From assembly GCA_045543655.1 (NCBI GenBank), contig JAZPXN010000077.1:6656-70655 (forward strand): a DNA stretch of 64,000 nt, in the 5' to 3' direction. Positions 7,788 to 16,372 of this stretch are shown piece after piece (within the stretch, counting starts at the first letter, position 1; every line of letters starts with the position of its first letter). The position numbers and the translations under genes are program-made. The DNA is from RGIG995 sp045543655 (GTDB lineage Bacteria > Bacillota > Clostridia > Oscillospirales > UBA644). Under the pieces are notes generated by a model. That model had not been told where the DNA came from. It searched no databases and saw nothing but the letters and a program-made list of their open reading frames with translations.

Positions 7788-9329
7788 TTACTTCAAATCC
7801 TTGCAAAGCGCGACGGCGGCGTCGGCAGCGGAAGCGGCGTCCACGGTGTAGCAGTCGGCGCCGATGGCGTCACAGTATTCCTGATTGATGGGGGCGCCAC
7901 CGATCATAATTTTCACCTGATCCCGGATGCCGGCGGCTTTGGCAGCCTCAACCACGTCGGCCATAACGTCCATGGTGGTGGTAAGAAGAGCGGAGCAGCA
8001 GATAATCTGACATCCCTCCTCTTTGGCGGTCTGAACGAAGGTTTCGGCGGGAACGTCGGTCCCCAGGTCAATCACCTCAAAGCCCTTGCCCTCCAGCATC
8101 ATCTTGACGATGTTCTTGCCGATATCGTGCAGGTCGCCCTGAACGGTACCGATGCAGACCTTGCCGATCGACTGAACGCCGCTTTCGACGAGATAAGGCT
8201 TAAGGATGGTGATCCCCATGTTCATGGCGCGGGCGGCAACGAGAACCTCGGGAACGTAAACCTCGTTGTTCTTGAACTTTTCGCCGATGACGCTCATGCC
8301 GTCAAGAAGGCCTTCGTTCAGGATCTTGGAAGGATCGCAGCCCTCGTCAATGGCGGCCTGCACCATTTCTTTGACGATTTTGCCCTTGCCCTTCTGCAAC
8401 TGTTCGGAAATTTCGCTGAGAATAATCATGATCTTTGCTCCTTTTTCATCATTTATTAGTTTTTGATTATACGCTTTACGGTATTGGTTTGGGGTCATGC
8501 CCGCATACCCCTGAAAGCTGCGGTAAAAGGTTTGCAGATCCCTAAGTCCGCAGGCAGCCAGGATCTTTTCCACGCTCTGGTCGGTCTCCCGCAGGAGATG
8601 GCAGGCGTGCTCCATCCGGACGTTCCGGAGATGGTCGGCGAAGGACTTGCCTTCGCACCGCTTGAAGCAACGGCTGAAATGGGCGGGGCTGACGAAAAGC
8701 GCCGCCGCAACGGATTCCTGGGTCAGGGCGGCGGAAGAAAAATCCTCCCCCACGATCTGCAGCGCCGACGAGATCAGCGCCCGGTCTTTTCGGGAGATCT
8801 CGGAGGGTGTGCGGATGGCGCCGTTCATATAGCGGCTCAGGGTAATCAGCAGAACGGAAAGATATCCGGCCAGCGCACCTTTGCGATCGGCGCGCTCCTT
8901 TTCGGTCTCCCGGGCGATCCCGCCGAAAAGAGGCTCGACGATCTCACGGGTGGCCTGATTCAGCGCCGCGTAGGAAACGTTATCTCCCTCGCAGAAAACC
9001 CCGTAGCAGAAGCGGGGACGCTCCGGCTCGGCGGCCTCGGCGTCGGGCAGGATCCGGGGATCGAATAAGATCCGGCGCACCGTGGGATTTCCCCGTTGCT
9101 CTTCGGCCTCGTACCGATGCACCGTTCCCGGACCAAGCACGCAGATATCCCCCTCTCTGCAGGGGACGGTCTGGTCGGAAAGATGATGGATTCCCCGACC
9201 GGAGACCACCAGATCAACCTCCACGCATCCTGCGGTTTTCAAAGTTGCCGACCGGACTCCCTCCCAGGGGACGGTCTGAACGGCAACACAGCCTTCCCGG
9301 CAGGGAGAGGTTTTCACGTTCTCGTCCAT
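7788..9329 (-). CDS. AraC-family regulator continuous in frame with a corrinoid-binding (MtaC-like) protein
   Basis: One open frame of 513 aa. Residues 1-300 form a full-length AraC regulator: cupin-like sensor region, then two helix-turn-helix units ending with YAGMTPNQYRKAYNQ. Residues 301-513 form a full-length 213-aa methyl-corrinoid carrier: a four-helix cap, then a cobalamin domain with the D-x-H-x-x-G motif GDLHDIGK (His401; His101 of the carrier alone), whose His is the lower cobalt ligand. The junction contains AGGAG eight bases before an internal ATG (8429), so a free carrier can be made. A one-base slip in the A5 run at 8460-8464 would end the AraC frame at once in TAA TAA, so a genuine fusion, a programmed slip or a sequencing error are all possible. 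The carrier is the presumed client of the URO-D enzymes and RACo. Confidence 0.8.
   Translation of the reverse strand: MDENVKTSPCREGCVAVQTVPWEGVRSATLKTAGCVEVDLVVSGRGIHHLSDQTVPCREGDICVLGPGTVHRYEAEEQRGNPTVRRILFDPRILPDAEAAEPERPRFCYGVFCEGDNVSYAALNQATREIVEPLFGGIARETEKERADRKGALAGYLSVLLITLSRYMNGAIRTPSEISRKDRALISSALQIVGEDFSSAALTQESVAAALFVSPAHFSRCFKRCEGKSFADHLRNVRMEHACHLLRETDQSVEKILAACGLRDLQTFYRSFQGYAGMTPNQYRKAYNQKLINDEKGAKIMIILSEISEQLQKGKGKIVKEMVQAAIDEGCDPSKILNEGLLDGMSVIGEKFKNNEVYVPEVLVAARAMNMGITILKPYLVESGVQSIGKVCIGTVQGDLHDIGKNIVKMMLEGKGFEVIDLGTDVPAETFVQTAKEEGCQIICCSALLTTTMDVMADVVEAAKAAGIRDQVKIMIGGAPINQEYCDAIGADCYTVDAASAADAAVALCKDLK
8438..8442 (-). promoter_or_regulatory. Internal ribosome binding site for the corrinoid protein
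   Basis: AGGAG (within AAAAAGGAG) lies eight bases before the ATG at 8429-8427, inside the continuous AraC-corrinoid frame. The spacing is ideal, which suggests that the 213-aa corrinoid protein is translated independently, at higher levels than the regulator part. Confidence 0.7.
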
Positions 9330-9346
9330 AATTTCACCGTTTATAA

Positions 9347-10465
9347 TTACAAATTGATCTTCTTGATCTCTTCCGCGTAATACTGAACCAATTCGAATTT
9401 CGTCCCGGGCATCAGACGGTGGTCGGGGCAGGGAATGAAGCCGCCCATAGAAGCCAGGCGTTTCATCCGCTCGATCTCCTTGTCCACCGCTGCCTTATCC
9501 TTGCGAAGCGCGGTCTTATCCATCCCGCCTACGCCCCGCATCCCGTTGCCGAATTTCTTCCGGGCGGACTCGAACTGGTCGCCCCAGACTCCGACCTCAA
9601 TGGGGAACATGGTATTGACGCCGTTGTTGAACCAGGTAGGCAACAGGGCCTCGGTAACGCCGTCGCAGTCGAGGGAAATAATATCGATGCCGTATTCGTG
9701 ACAAAGATCGTTGCGTTTCTTATAATGCTTGGCGCACAGCTCGTCGAAGATGCCGGGGGCGATCAACGGGCCGTTTTTGAAGCAGATATCCTCCCAATAA
9801 TGGGCAAAATCAAACTTGGCGCCGGTCTCAAGCACCGCCTTTGCGCATTGATACTGCATCTCGGCGTAGGTATCCACGATATCGGCAAACAGCTCCTCGT
9901 CCTCGTCGTAGAGAAGATAACTCATGCCAACCACGGAGGTAATGTTGCGGATCTCCCCAAGCACGCTTCCCAGATGGAGCCCCACGGGAACGTCCTTGGG
10001 ACGGGTCTCGTTGAAGGTTTTCCAATAATTAAGATTGATGCGTTCGGGGGAAAACTGCATCTTAGGCTTGTATAAGGTCTCGAAAGCATCCCGATCCTTC
10101 AGCAGGTAATCGTCCTCCGAGGGAATCGACTGATTCCCCGGCTTTTGCCGTTCGATCAGCCCTACGGAATTCTGAATCCGCTGGGTGCCGTCGGGGAGGG
10201 TTTCCAGCACCTTCGTCTCAAAGCGGGGAAGCAAACCGCGATTTGCGCAACGGCAGCGATACCAGTTGAAATCCCAGCCGAGGATCTTATCCAACTCCAT
10301 ATCGGCGTCGTTCCCATCCCCCACTGCATTGGCCAGATCCATAGAGATCTTTCCCTGCTCCGCCCATTCGGTCAGGAGCTCTCTCCAATAACCGAAATGC
10401 ACGGCAGGCATCCGATCCACGGGCTGATAATGAAGTATATTCATCGCTCTTTCTCGGTTTGTCAT
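9347..10465 (-). CDS. URO-D-family methyltransferase, LDCDG subgroup
   Basis: A 372-aa URO-D superfamily protein. The metal-site region reads SLDCDGVTE, lacking the usual His, and the C-terminal ligand region reads FIPCPDHRLMPGT. Members with this C-terminal CPDH pattern are typical of gut Firmicutes methyltransferase clusters. ATG 10465 is ten bases after AAAGG; an in-frame TTG at 10471 is too close to it. Eight bases separate its start from the end of the preceding gene and 17 bases separate its stop from the AraC-corrinoid start, so they form one operon. Confidence 0.77.
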   Translation of the reverse strand: MTNRERAMNILHYQPVDRMPAVHFGYWRELLTEWAEQGKISMDLANAVGDGNDADMELDKILGWDFNWYRCRCANRGLLPRFETKVLETLPDGTQRIQNSVGLIERQKPGNQSIPSEDDYLLKDRDAFETLYKPKMQFSPERINLNYWKTFNETRPKDVPVGLHLGSVLGEIRNITSVVGMSYLLYDEDEELFADIVDTYAEMQYQCAKAVLETGAKFDFAHYWEDICFKNGPLIAPGIFDELCAKHYKKRNDLCHEYGIDIISLDCDGVTEALLPTWFNNGVNTMFPIEVGVWGDQFESARKKFGNGMRGVGGMDKTALRKDKAAVDKEIERMKRLASMGGFIPCPDHRLMPGTKFELVQYYAEEIKKINL

Positions 10466-10473
10466 GATCAATA

Positions 10474-11448
10474 TTACCTTTCTTCTCTTGCAAGCTTATA
10501 AATCAGATCGTAGGCAAATTCCAGATCGTCCACGGAGCAGTGCTCCTGCACGAAATGGGAGGTGCAGCAGATCCAGCGCTTGCCCTTCAGCGTAGCGAAG
10601 ACCCGTCGGATCTCCTTTTCCAGCTCCTCCCGGGGCAGAATCCCCAGAGCGGACTGCACGCAAACGCCGCCAAGGGTGGCGAATTTATCCTGATATTTTT
10701 CCAGATAAAGCTCGTAGGGCATATTGGCGTTTTCCTGCCAGGGATGGATCAGGTCAAAGCCGATCTCGGCAATGCCGTCCAGAACCTTGGCCACGCATCC
10801 GTCGGAATGGAGGGAAGCAAACACCCCTCTGGAATGAACGTGATCCACCACTTTTTTCATATTGGGATAAATGACCTCCCACCAGATCTCGGGGGAAAAC
10901 ATCAGATCCTTCTGAGATCCCCAGTCGTCGGAGATATGCACCATATCGATGCCGGCGTCGATGCTCTGGTCGGCACATTGAATGACCCAGTCGGCGTGGC
11001 GGCGGTACAGCTCCGCGATTTCGTCGGGATACAACAGAAGCCAGGCCAGATGATCCTCGATGCCGAAGGCGTTGTTGAAGCATTCGAAGAAGCCGGGGGT
11101 CTGCATATAGCAGAAGCGACCCCGCTGCTTATGATGGGCGATGGCCTTCTTCACGTTGGCAAAAGAGGCCTCCGTCCGGGGCGGCAGATAATAATCGTGC
11201 TGAAGGAGTACGTCGGGGGCAACCTCCCCTTCCTCCGCCCGGATCTTTGTCAGAACTTCCTCATTAAATACTCCGGGGCCGCCGAAAATATGGGCCATAT
11301 CGAATTCGTATTGATCTTCAAAGGCCGCCACGGATCCCCATTTTTCCTTGATCTGCTCTTCCAGATTGGCAAAAACCCAGCCGTAGATGGGCTGACGGTC
11401 CACGGGCTTGCCAAGAATGGTATTGCGGACGCGTTCGGTGCTGTTCAT
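10474..11448 (-). CDS. URO-D-family methyltransferase, HSDGC subgroup (first gene of the locus)
   Basis: A 324-aa URO-D superfamily protein with LHSDGC (His214, Asp216, Cys218) at the metal-site position and a Cys/His-rich C-terminal segment, CCTSHFVQEHC, that could supply further ligands. AGGAG lies eight bases before the ATG. It is the first gene after a near-consensus promoter at 11483-11511 and thus opens the methyl-transfer operon. No cobalamin riboswitch was recognised in the 5' region. Substrate unknown. Confidence 0.78.
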   Translation of the reverse strand: MNSTERVRNTILGKPVDRQPIYGWVFANLEEQIKEKWGSVAAFEDQYEFDMAHIFGGPGVFNEEVLTKIRAEEGEVAPDVLLQHDYYLPPRTEASFANVKKAIAHHKQRGRFCYMQTPGFFECFNNAFGIEDHLAWLLLYPDEIAELYRRHADWVIQCADQSIDAGIDMVHISDDWGSQKDLMFSPEIWWEVIYPNMKKVVDHVHSRGVFASLHSDGCVAKVLDGIAEIGFDLIHPWQENANMPYELYLEKYQDKFATLGGVCVQSALGILPREELEKEIRRVFATLKGKRWICCTSHFVQEHCSVDDLEFAYDLIYKLAREER

Positions 11449-11482
11449 ACGATCGTCTCCTCTTTGTCTTACGGTTTATTTT

Positions 11483-11511
11483 ATTATACCATACCGAAAG
11501 CAAAATGTAAA
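11483..11511 (-). promoter_or_regulatory. Sigma-A-type promoter for the corrinoid operon
   Basis: TTTACA (11511-11506) and a perfect TATAAT (11488-11483) are separated by 17 bases on the minus strand, about 35 bases upstream of the first URO-D gene. Confidence 0.8.
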
Positions 11512-11548
11512 TATGGTTTTCTTTCATTTTCCGGATTTTTGGGGAAAG

Positions 11549-11576
11549 AAAACCCCATCTTCCGAAAAAGATGGGG
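11549..11576 (-). terminator. Intrinsic terminator after the LacI gene
   Basis: Nine-bp perfect stem (11553-11561 with 11568-11576), six-base loop, followed on the minus strand by TTTTCTTT. It isolates the LacI/GH116 unit from the corrinoid promoter. Confidence 0.75.
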
Positions 11577-11582
11577 CAAAAT

Positions 11583-12509
11583 TCAGGTTTGGGAGGGGTC
11601 GGACAGAACCAATTCGTAGGGCACGTTGGGGTCGTAGGGGGTTCCGATAATATAATTGACGCATTCCCGGGCAATGCGGTCGGTGGAATAATCCACGGTC
11701 AAAACCGGCACGGTGACGCAATTCAGAAGAGAAATATTATCGAAGCCGGATATTTTCAGATTTTTGGGGAAATGCAGTTGCTTCAACGCCGCCACCGCAT
11801 AGGTATCGGTAGAGCAGACCACCGTGTCGCTTCCGCCGAGGTCCTTGGGGTCGGTGACGGTGCGCCCGGTCTTCCCCAGCCGATTTATCGCATCCCGGAA
11901 GCCTTCCAGGCGCAGGATCTGGGCGTTATCCCGATGGAGGTGCTTGCGGAGGGAAGGTGCGTAATAAACCACCTCTCCCCCAGCCTTTTCCGCCAGACGA
12001 AGGGTGACGTCGGTCATGGCCTGTCGGTCGTCGATGCCCACGTAAGGAAGGTTGAACATCCGATTGCCGATCAAAACCAGCGGCCGGTGGATCTGCCGAA
12101 GATAATTTTCGTATTCCACGCTGTCACTCCCCGCAGAAAAGAGAACGATGCCGTCCACGCCGACATAATCGAAATATTCCAATGCCCGCCGCTCTTCCCT
12201 CAGATCCTTTCCGGAAAACTGGAAGATAGGCGAAAAGCCCGCCCGCCTGGATTCCCGGACGAGACTCATGGCAAGCTTGGAGAAATATTCGTTGTAAAGA
12301 TCGTACAGCACCACGCCGATGAGCATGGAATTGCCCTTCTCCCCCTTGATGTTGGGGAGATAATCGTATTCCCGCGCCACCGTAAGAATCTTCGCCCGGG
12401 TCTCCGCAGAAACTCCGGGGCGGTCGTGCAGTGCCCGGTCTACCGTCCCCTGAGAGACGCCGCAGATGCGGGCCAGCTGGGTCGTGGTGATCTTCGAAAA
12501 CCGCTTCAT
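11583..12509 (-). CDS. LacI-family transcriptional regulator
   Basis: A 308-aa LacI/GalR regulator. The N-terminal helix-turn-helix is seen at residues 5-30 (ITTTQLARICGVSQGTVDRA), followed by a hinge and a periplasmic-binding-protein-like sugar sensor domain. The start codon overlaps the stop of the upstream GH116-like gene by ATGA, so the pair is translationally coupled. It probably controls that glycosidase, and an inverted repeat over the -35 box of the shared promoter (15082-15099) is a candidate operator, which would make the unit autoregulated. The effector sugar is unknown. Confidence 0.88.
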   Translation of the reverse strand: MKRFSKITTTQLARICGVSQGTVDRALHDRPGVSAETRAKILTVAREYDYLPNIKGEKGNSMLIGVVLYDLYNEYFSKLAMSLVRESRRAGFSPIFQFSGKDLREERRALEYFDYVGVDGIVLFSAGSDSVEYENYLRQIHRPLVLIGNRMFNLPYVGIDDRQAMTDVTLRLAEKAGGEVVYYAPSLRKHLHRDNAQILRLEGFRDAINRLGKTGRTVTDPKDLGGSDTVVCSTDTYAVAALKQLHFPKNLKISGFDNISLLNCVTVPVLTVDYSTDRIARECVNYIIGTPYDPNVPYELVLSDPSQT

Positions 12510-15028
12510 GCAAGCACCATCTCACTTCCGACGGTAACACCGTCAAAGAGAACGACACCGTCGTTCACACGGAAGGAAACGGGCTTCCCGTCCACGGTGA
12601 CGGAGGTGATCTTGCCGGCGTCGGGCAGAGAAAGAGATCTCAGGGTCAGAGGCTTGTCGAAGACCGACAGCGTAACGGCCTTTTCGCCAAAGGATACCTT
12701 GCCCCAGCTTTCGCAGAGGCTGTAAAGATAGGTACCCTTCCGATCGGCGGGCGCAAATCCCATATGCCCCCGGGTCATATCGAAGGTAAAGCCGCTGTAA
12801 AGGGGAAGCAGGGCGAAGGAAGCCATGGAGCGGGCGTAGTTACTGCCGCATTCGATCTCGTTGAAGGGATTTCGCTTTTCCCCGTCGTAGCGATCCCGGA
12901 TCGCCTTGACCACAGTCTCTCCTTCTTTAAAATATCCTTCGGAAATCAGCAATCCCGCAAAGGCGTATTCGAAGCCGGTCATGGTCTCCTCGCAATAGGG
13001 GATGGGGATGGCAGGCGCTTCCGCGCCGTCGGGATAGGAGCAGATGACCGTCCCCGCCTCGTCGCCCAGAGAGAAGAGCCGCCACATATTGACCACCTCC
13101 CGCAGGGAGGATTTATAATTGTTGCGGTAAAGATTTCCGAGGGCGGTCTTTTTCTTTTCCCCGTCAAAGACCGGGTCGGCGCCGATCAGAGCGGCGTGCC
13201 AGTCGGCCAGCATCTGATCGATGATACACCCTTCGGCCACCTGATATTTGATCTGCTTCGCCTCGTCGTTCCAATAGGCCGCCACGGCGTCGAACCGCTC
13301 CGGGATCGACCGGTCGGACAGATTGACCTTGTGATAATAATAGGAGCCGTTGAAGAGGTTTTCGTTCATCCATTTTTTGCCCTTGGCGTACAGCTCCCGG
13401 TATTCTGCCGCACGGGAGGATTCTCCCAGGGCGTCGGCCATTTTGGAGGCGCAGTCCAGGGCAAGCACGTAAAACCCCTGAAGCCAGGAGGAGGGCCCGA
13501 ACAGCTCCATATCCAGCGTATGATGCTGACGTCCTTCCAGAACGCCGTCCTTGTCAGCGTCCCAGCCGTCGGGATTCTCGGGAGACCAGGCGTATTCCAG
13601 CATCCGGAAAATACCGTCGGAATTGCGCTTCAGCCATTCCGTATCCCCGGAAAGCTTCCACTCCCGATAGGCCTTGATCACCTCCCCCATCTGCCCGTCC
13701 ACGCAGGCACGGAAATTGCCCATCTCCCGTCCCAAAGGCAACGGGACCCGGAAATTGGAGGCGCCGGAGGGGCGCAGAGCGTACTTGATGGTATTTTCCC
13801 GGATGGAACGCTCCAGGCCGGGGAAAAGATAAGGCAGGGCGTAGGCGTAATTCCACACGTGCTGGCAGGTGCCGTGACAGGAGCCGGAGGTTTCGGTACA
13901 CCCCTCCCAGCCCCAGAAGGAGCCGTCCTCCAGACGAAGGGCGGTGGGAGTCTTCAGCACCGAAAGATTGGCAGAGACCGCGTCCTTTACCGCATCGGGC
14001 AAAGTACTTTCCTGCAGCGCGTCGGAAAATTTCCGGGTCTGACCGTGGAGACGGCCGAAGGAGGAAAGGGCGTATACGGCGCTCTCCCGGGAGGTCTTGA
14101 ACTGAGTGGCGTAATAATTGCGCCAGGTGACGTCGTTGCCGGCCTCATCCTTCAGAGGAGACCAATAACAGTAGTTGACGGGGACGTTCCAGGAAATGAC
14201 GAAGCGGATCTTCGCCCGCCGGCCTGCGGGAACGGTGACGTAAGCCACCACGGTGCCGTGATCCTGCTTTCCGGGCTCCCCGTAATGCCGGGCAGGGACC
14301 CGCTCCCATCCGGCCAGATTCTTCCAATAGGTAGTAGGGCCGTCCTGCCAGCCGCCGCGGTACCAGGATTCCTGCACGCAGGTCTCTTCGTGGTCGGTCA
14401 GGACGCAGAGATCCGAATAGCCGATCTCGGTATCGTTTTTATCCGCAGTCCCGAAGAAAATGCCGTGAAGGCCGTCCTGGGCAATTTCGCAGTTCCGGGA
14501 AGAAAGGGCGGGATTGCGAACCGTACACGCCAGCGCGTATTCCACGGGCTCTCCGGCGGTATTTTCAATCTCCCACTCAAAAAAAGCGGCGGGCAGACTG
14601 GAATCGAATTCGTTGTGCGGGATCATAGGATTAAAGGCGGAAAGGCGCACCGTTGCCGGGAAATCCGGATCGGAAAAGGTCATTTTCGCCACGGGGAAGG
14701 ATGCGTCGACGGAGACCGACGGAAAATGAGGATACCCCGCCATGGTATTCTGATGAGGACCGTAGCCGTAGCCGTAATGCCCCCGGGAGGAGCAGGGGGT
14801 CCCGATGAGATTTTCCGGCGTATCTCCCTGAAGGACCTTCAAGACGCTCTTGCCACCCACGGTCGCCTTGACGGCAAAGTGGGAATAGCCGTTTCGCGTG
14901 CACTTATTGGGACGGTTAAAGATCTCCCAATCCCGGATCTCCCCGTTCCCTGCAAGGCCGATGCACCCGGTGCCGATGCCGCCCAAAGGGAAGGAAAAAT
15001 TTTTGGTCCTTTCGTTTTCGTATATCAT
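12506..15028 (-). CDS. GH116-family (DUF608, glucosylceramidase-like) glycosidase
   Basis: An 840-aa protein with the GH116 layout: an N-terminal beta-sandwich beginning FPLGGIGTGCIGLAGNGE and a C-terminal (alpha/alpha)6 barrel with DADKDGVLEG and the segment TLDMELFGPSSWLQG, where the family keeps its acid/base aspartate. Characterised members hydrolyse beta-glucosides, beta-xylosides or glucosylceramide. No signal peptide is present, so it acts in the cytoplasm. A longer reading from 15082 would put the -10 box inside the gene; ATG 15028 has GGAG nine bases upstream and is chosen. It is followed by, and overlaps, its LacI regulator. Substrate not determined. Confidence 0.8.
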   Translation of the reverse strand: MIYENERTKNFSFPLGGIGTGCIGLAGNGEIRDWEIFNRPNKCTRNGYSHFAVKATVGGKSVLKVLQGDTPENLIGTPCSSRGHYGYGYGPHQNTMAGYPHFPSVSVDASFPVAKMTFSDPDFPATVRLSAFNPMIPHNEFDSSLPAAFFEWEIENTAGEPVEYALACTVRNPALSSRNCEIAQDGLHGIFFGTADKNDTEIGYSDLCVLTDHEETCVQESWYRGGWQDGPTTYWKNLAGWERVPARHYGEPGKQDHGTVVAYVTVPAGRRAKIRFVISWNVPVNYCYWSPLKDEAGNDVTWRNYYATQFKTSRESAVYALSSFGRLHGQTRKFSDALQESTLPDAVKDAVSANLSVLKTPTALRLEDGSFWGWEGCTETSGSCHGTCQHVWNYAYALPYLFPGLERSIRENTIKYALRPSGASNFRVPLPLGREMGNFRACVDGQMGEVIKAYREWKLSGDTEWLKRNSDGIFRMLEYAWSPENPDGWDADKDGVLEGRQHHTLDMELFGPSSWLQGFYVLALDCASKMADALGESSRAAEYRELYAKGKKWMNENLFNGSYYYHKVNLSDRSIPERFDAVAAYWNDEAKQIKYQVAEGCIIDQMLADWHAALIGADPVFDGEKKKTALGNLYRNNYKSSLREVVNMWRLFSLGDEAGTVICSYPDGAEAPAIPIPYCEETMTGFEYAFAGLLISEGYFKEGETVVKAIRDRYDGEKRNPFNEIECGSNYARSMASFALLPLYSGFTFDMTRGHMGFAPADRKGTYLYSLCESWGKVSFGEKAVTLSVFDKPLTLRSLSLPDAGKITSVTVDGKPVSFRVNDGVVLFDGVTVGSEMVLA

Positions 15029-15061
15029 ATTGCCTACTCCGTTTCCGATGGTTTTTCTTTC

Positions 15062-15090
15062 ATTATACCGAAAAAACCTCACCGTGTCAA
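15062..15090 (-). promoter_or_regulatory. Consensus promoter for GH116-lacI
   Basis: A perfect TTGACA (15090-15085) and a perfect TATAAT (15067-15062) with 17 bases between them on the minus strand, 34 bases before the chosen GH116 start. Confidence 0.85.
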
Positions 15091-15099
15091 CCTACACGG
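15082..15099. promoter_or_regulatory. Inverted repeat over the -35 box, candidate LacI operator
   Basis: CCGTGT-N6-ACACGG overlaps the -35 element of the GH116/lacI promoter. Binding there would block RNA polymerase. Assignment to the adjacent LacI protein is inference. Confidence 0.5.
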
Positions 15100-15110
15100 C
15101 GAAAAAAAGT

Positions 15111-15141
15111 AAAAAAACCTCCGGAGTTTTTTCTCCGGAGG
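15111..15141 (-). terminator. Intrinsic terminator after the lipoprotein pair
   Basis: CCTCCGGAG (15118-15126) and CTCCGGAGG (15133-15141) form a perfect nine-bp stem with a six-base loop, followed on the minus strand by seven T residues. It ends the phosphoesterase-lipoprotein transcript just upstream of the GH116 promoter. Confidence 0.85.
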
Positions 15142-15148
15142 AAATTTT

Positions 15149-16318
15149 TTACTGATAATCCTTGGTGAAGGGTTGAACCTTATAAAATTCTCGGTGGAGA
15201 GGATCAAAGGCAACCTTGGTGACCCGGTCCTTCAGATCTCCGTTTTCATCCACGTACCGGACGGTGACCCGCAGCCCGTCGCTGGACCAGCCCTTGGTGT
15301 CCTTGCCGCAAAGGCCGGCCACCGTCTGAACCACCGTGCCGTCGGGGAAGGACGCAATGCCCTTGATATTCTTCAGGGACAGATACGGGTAGCGGTCGAA
15401 CCAGCAATCCAATTCTTCGGTCTCCGCGTCGAAGATCCAGAGCTTGGATCCCGACGAAGCCCAGTATTTTCCGGGCTGGCCGTAGACGGGAGAAAAAGCG
15501 TGGCCGCCCCCTTCGCCGTTATCAAAAACGTCTCCGCTCTTGCCGATGCGGACCAGTTTTCCGTTTTCCGTGCCCTCGTCCAGAAGGATCGCCGCGTAAA
15601 CGCCGTAATTTTCCAGCACCCACAGAAGCTCGTTCTGAGGATCCCAGCTGACGCCGTGACAATAGAGGCTGGGGATGGACGAGACCGGCTCCGTAATGCC
15701 GGCGGACAGAGGCACGTAGACCAAAGCGCCGGGATCGCTAGAGCAGCCCACCACCACGTCGCCGTTGGGCAGCATTTCAATGGAATGGGGGCCGGAGCCG
15801 ATGCGGTACTCCCACAAGAGGGACTTGGCCTCGTAATCGATCACCCCCGCCCAGCCGCTGGAGGAGCAGGCGATCATCACGTCCCGTTCGTAGTAGGGGG
15901 AATAACGGATCTTGGCGGCGTCGATGCCGGAGCCGGGCTTCATTTTGCACTTCGGATCGTCGTCGGCGTCCCATTCCCACACCACGCACAGACCGTCGTC
16001 GGTCAGCTTCTTGAAATCCCCGTCGCAGGGATTGAGATCGTAAACCACGATGCTGTGGCGGGTGATGTCGGTAACGATGAATTTATGCTCCATCCCGGGA
16101 TCGTAGCCCGTTTCCGTTTTTTCTTCCTCCGTATCCGACGGCTCGGAAACGTCTTCGGAATCGGTCTTCCCGGGCTTGGAGGAAGTGGATTTCTCTTCGG
16201 TTTTCTGTGACGACACGGAATCGGAGCCAACCGGAACTTCCGGCTTTTCCGTCTCACCGCAGGCCGCACAGGACAGAATCAAAGCGAAGCAAAGCAATCG
16301 CACAAGGATCTTTTTCAT
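15149..16318 (-). CDS. Secreted lipoprotein, beta-propeller-like (DUF6528-type), copy 2
   Basis: A 389-aa lipoprotein. Residues 1-20 are a signal peptide ending in a Cys-rich lipobox region (LILSCAAC), followed by a Ser/Thr/Glu-rich linker to about residue 75 and then a globular domain starting HKFIVTDITRHSIVVYDLN. Repeats such as PHSIEMLPNGDVVVGCSSD and FPDGTVVQTVAGL look like propeller blades. It resembles the DUF6528 family, of no established activity. It is a tandem paralogue of 16373-17548. The translation signal is weak, possibly coupling it to the upstream copy. Probably an extracytoplasmic binding or enzymatic partner of the surrounding glycan systems. Confidence 0.72.
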   Translation of the reverse strand: MKKILVRLLCFALILSCAACGETEKPEVPVGSDSVSSQKTEEKSTSSKPGKTDSEDVSEPSDTEEEKTETGYDPGMEHKFIVTDITRHSIVVYDLNPCDGDFKKLTDDGLCVVWEWDADDDPKCKMKPGSGIDAAKIRYSPYYERDVMIACSSSGWAGVIDYEAKSLLWEYRIGSGPHSIEMLPNGDVVVGCSSDPGALVYVPLSAGITEPVSSIPSLYCHGVSWDPQNELLWVLENYGVYAAILLDEGTENGKLVRIGKSGDVFDNGEGGGHAFSPVYGQPGKYWASSGSKLWIFDAETEELDCWFDRYPYLSLKNIKGIASFPDGTVVQTVAGLCGKDTKGWSSDGLRVTVRYVDENGDLKDRVTKVAFDPLHREFYKVQPFTKDYQ

Positions 16319-16372
16319 CCGTTTTCACGCTCAGCTTTCCCGGCGACCCCGCCCGGTTTTTCAGGCAACAGG

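Noticed and set aside
11449..11582. Possible cobalamin riboswitch ahead of the corrinoid operon.
   Set aside because: Only about 35 bases separate promoter and first ATG; no B12-box or room for the aptamer.
12764..15112. A 782-codon plus-strand frame opposite the GH116-like gene.
   Set aside because: It mirrors the glycosidase codons, has no SD and no protein family features.
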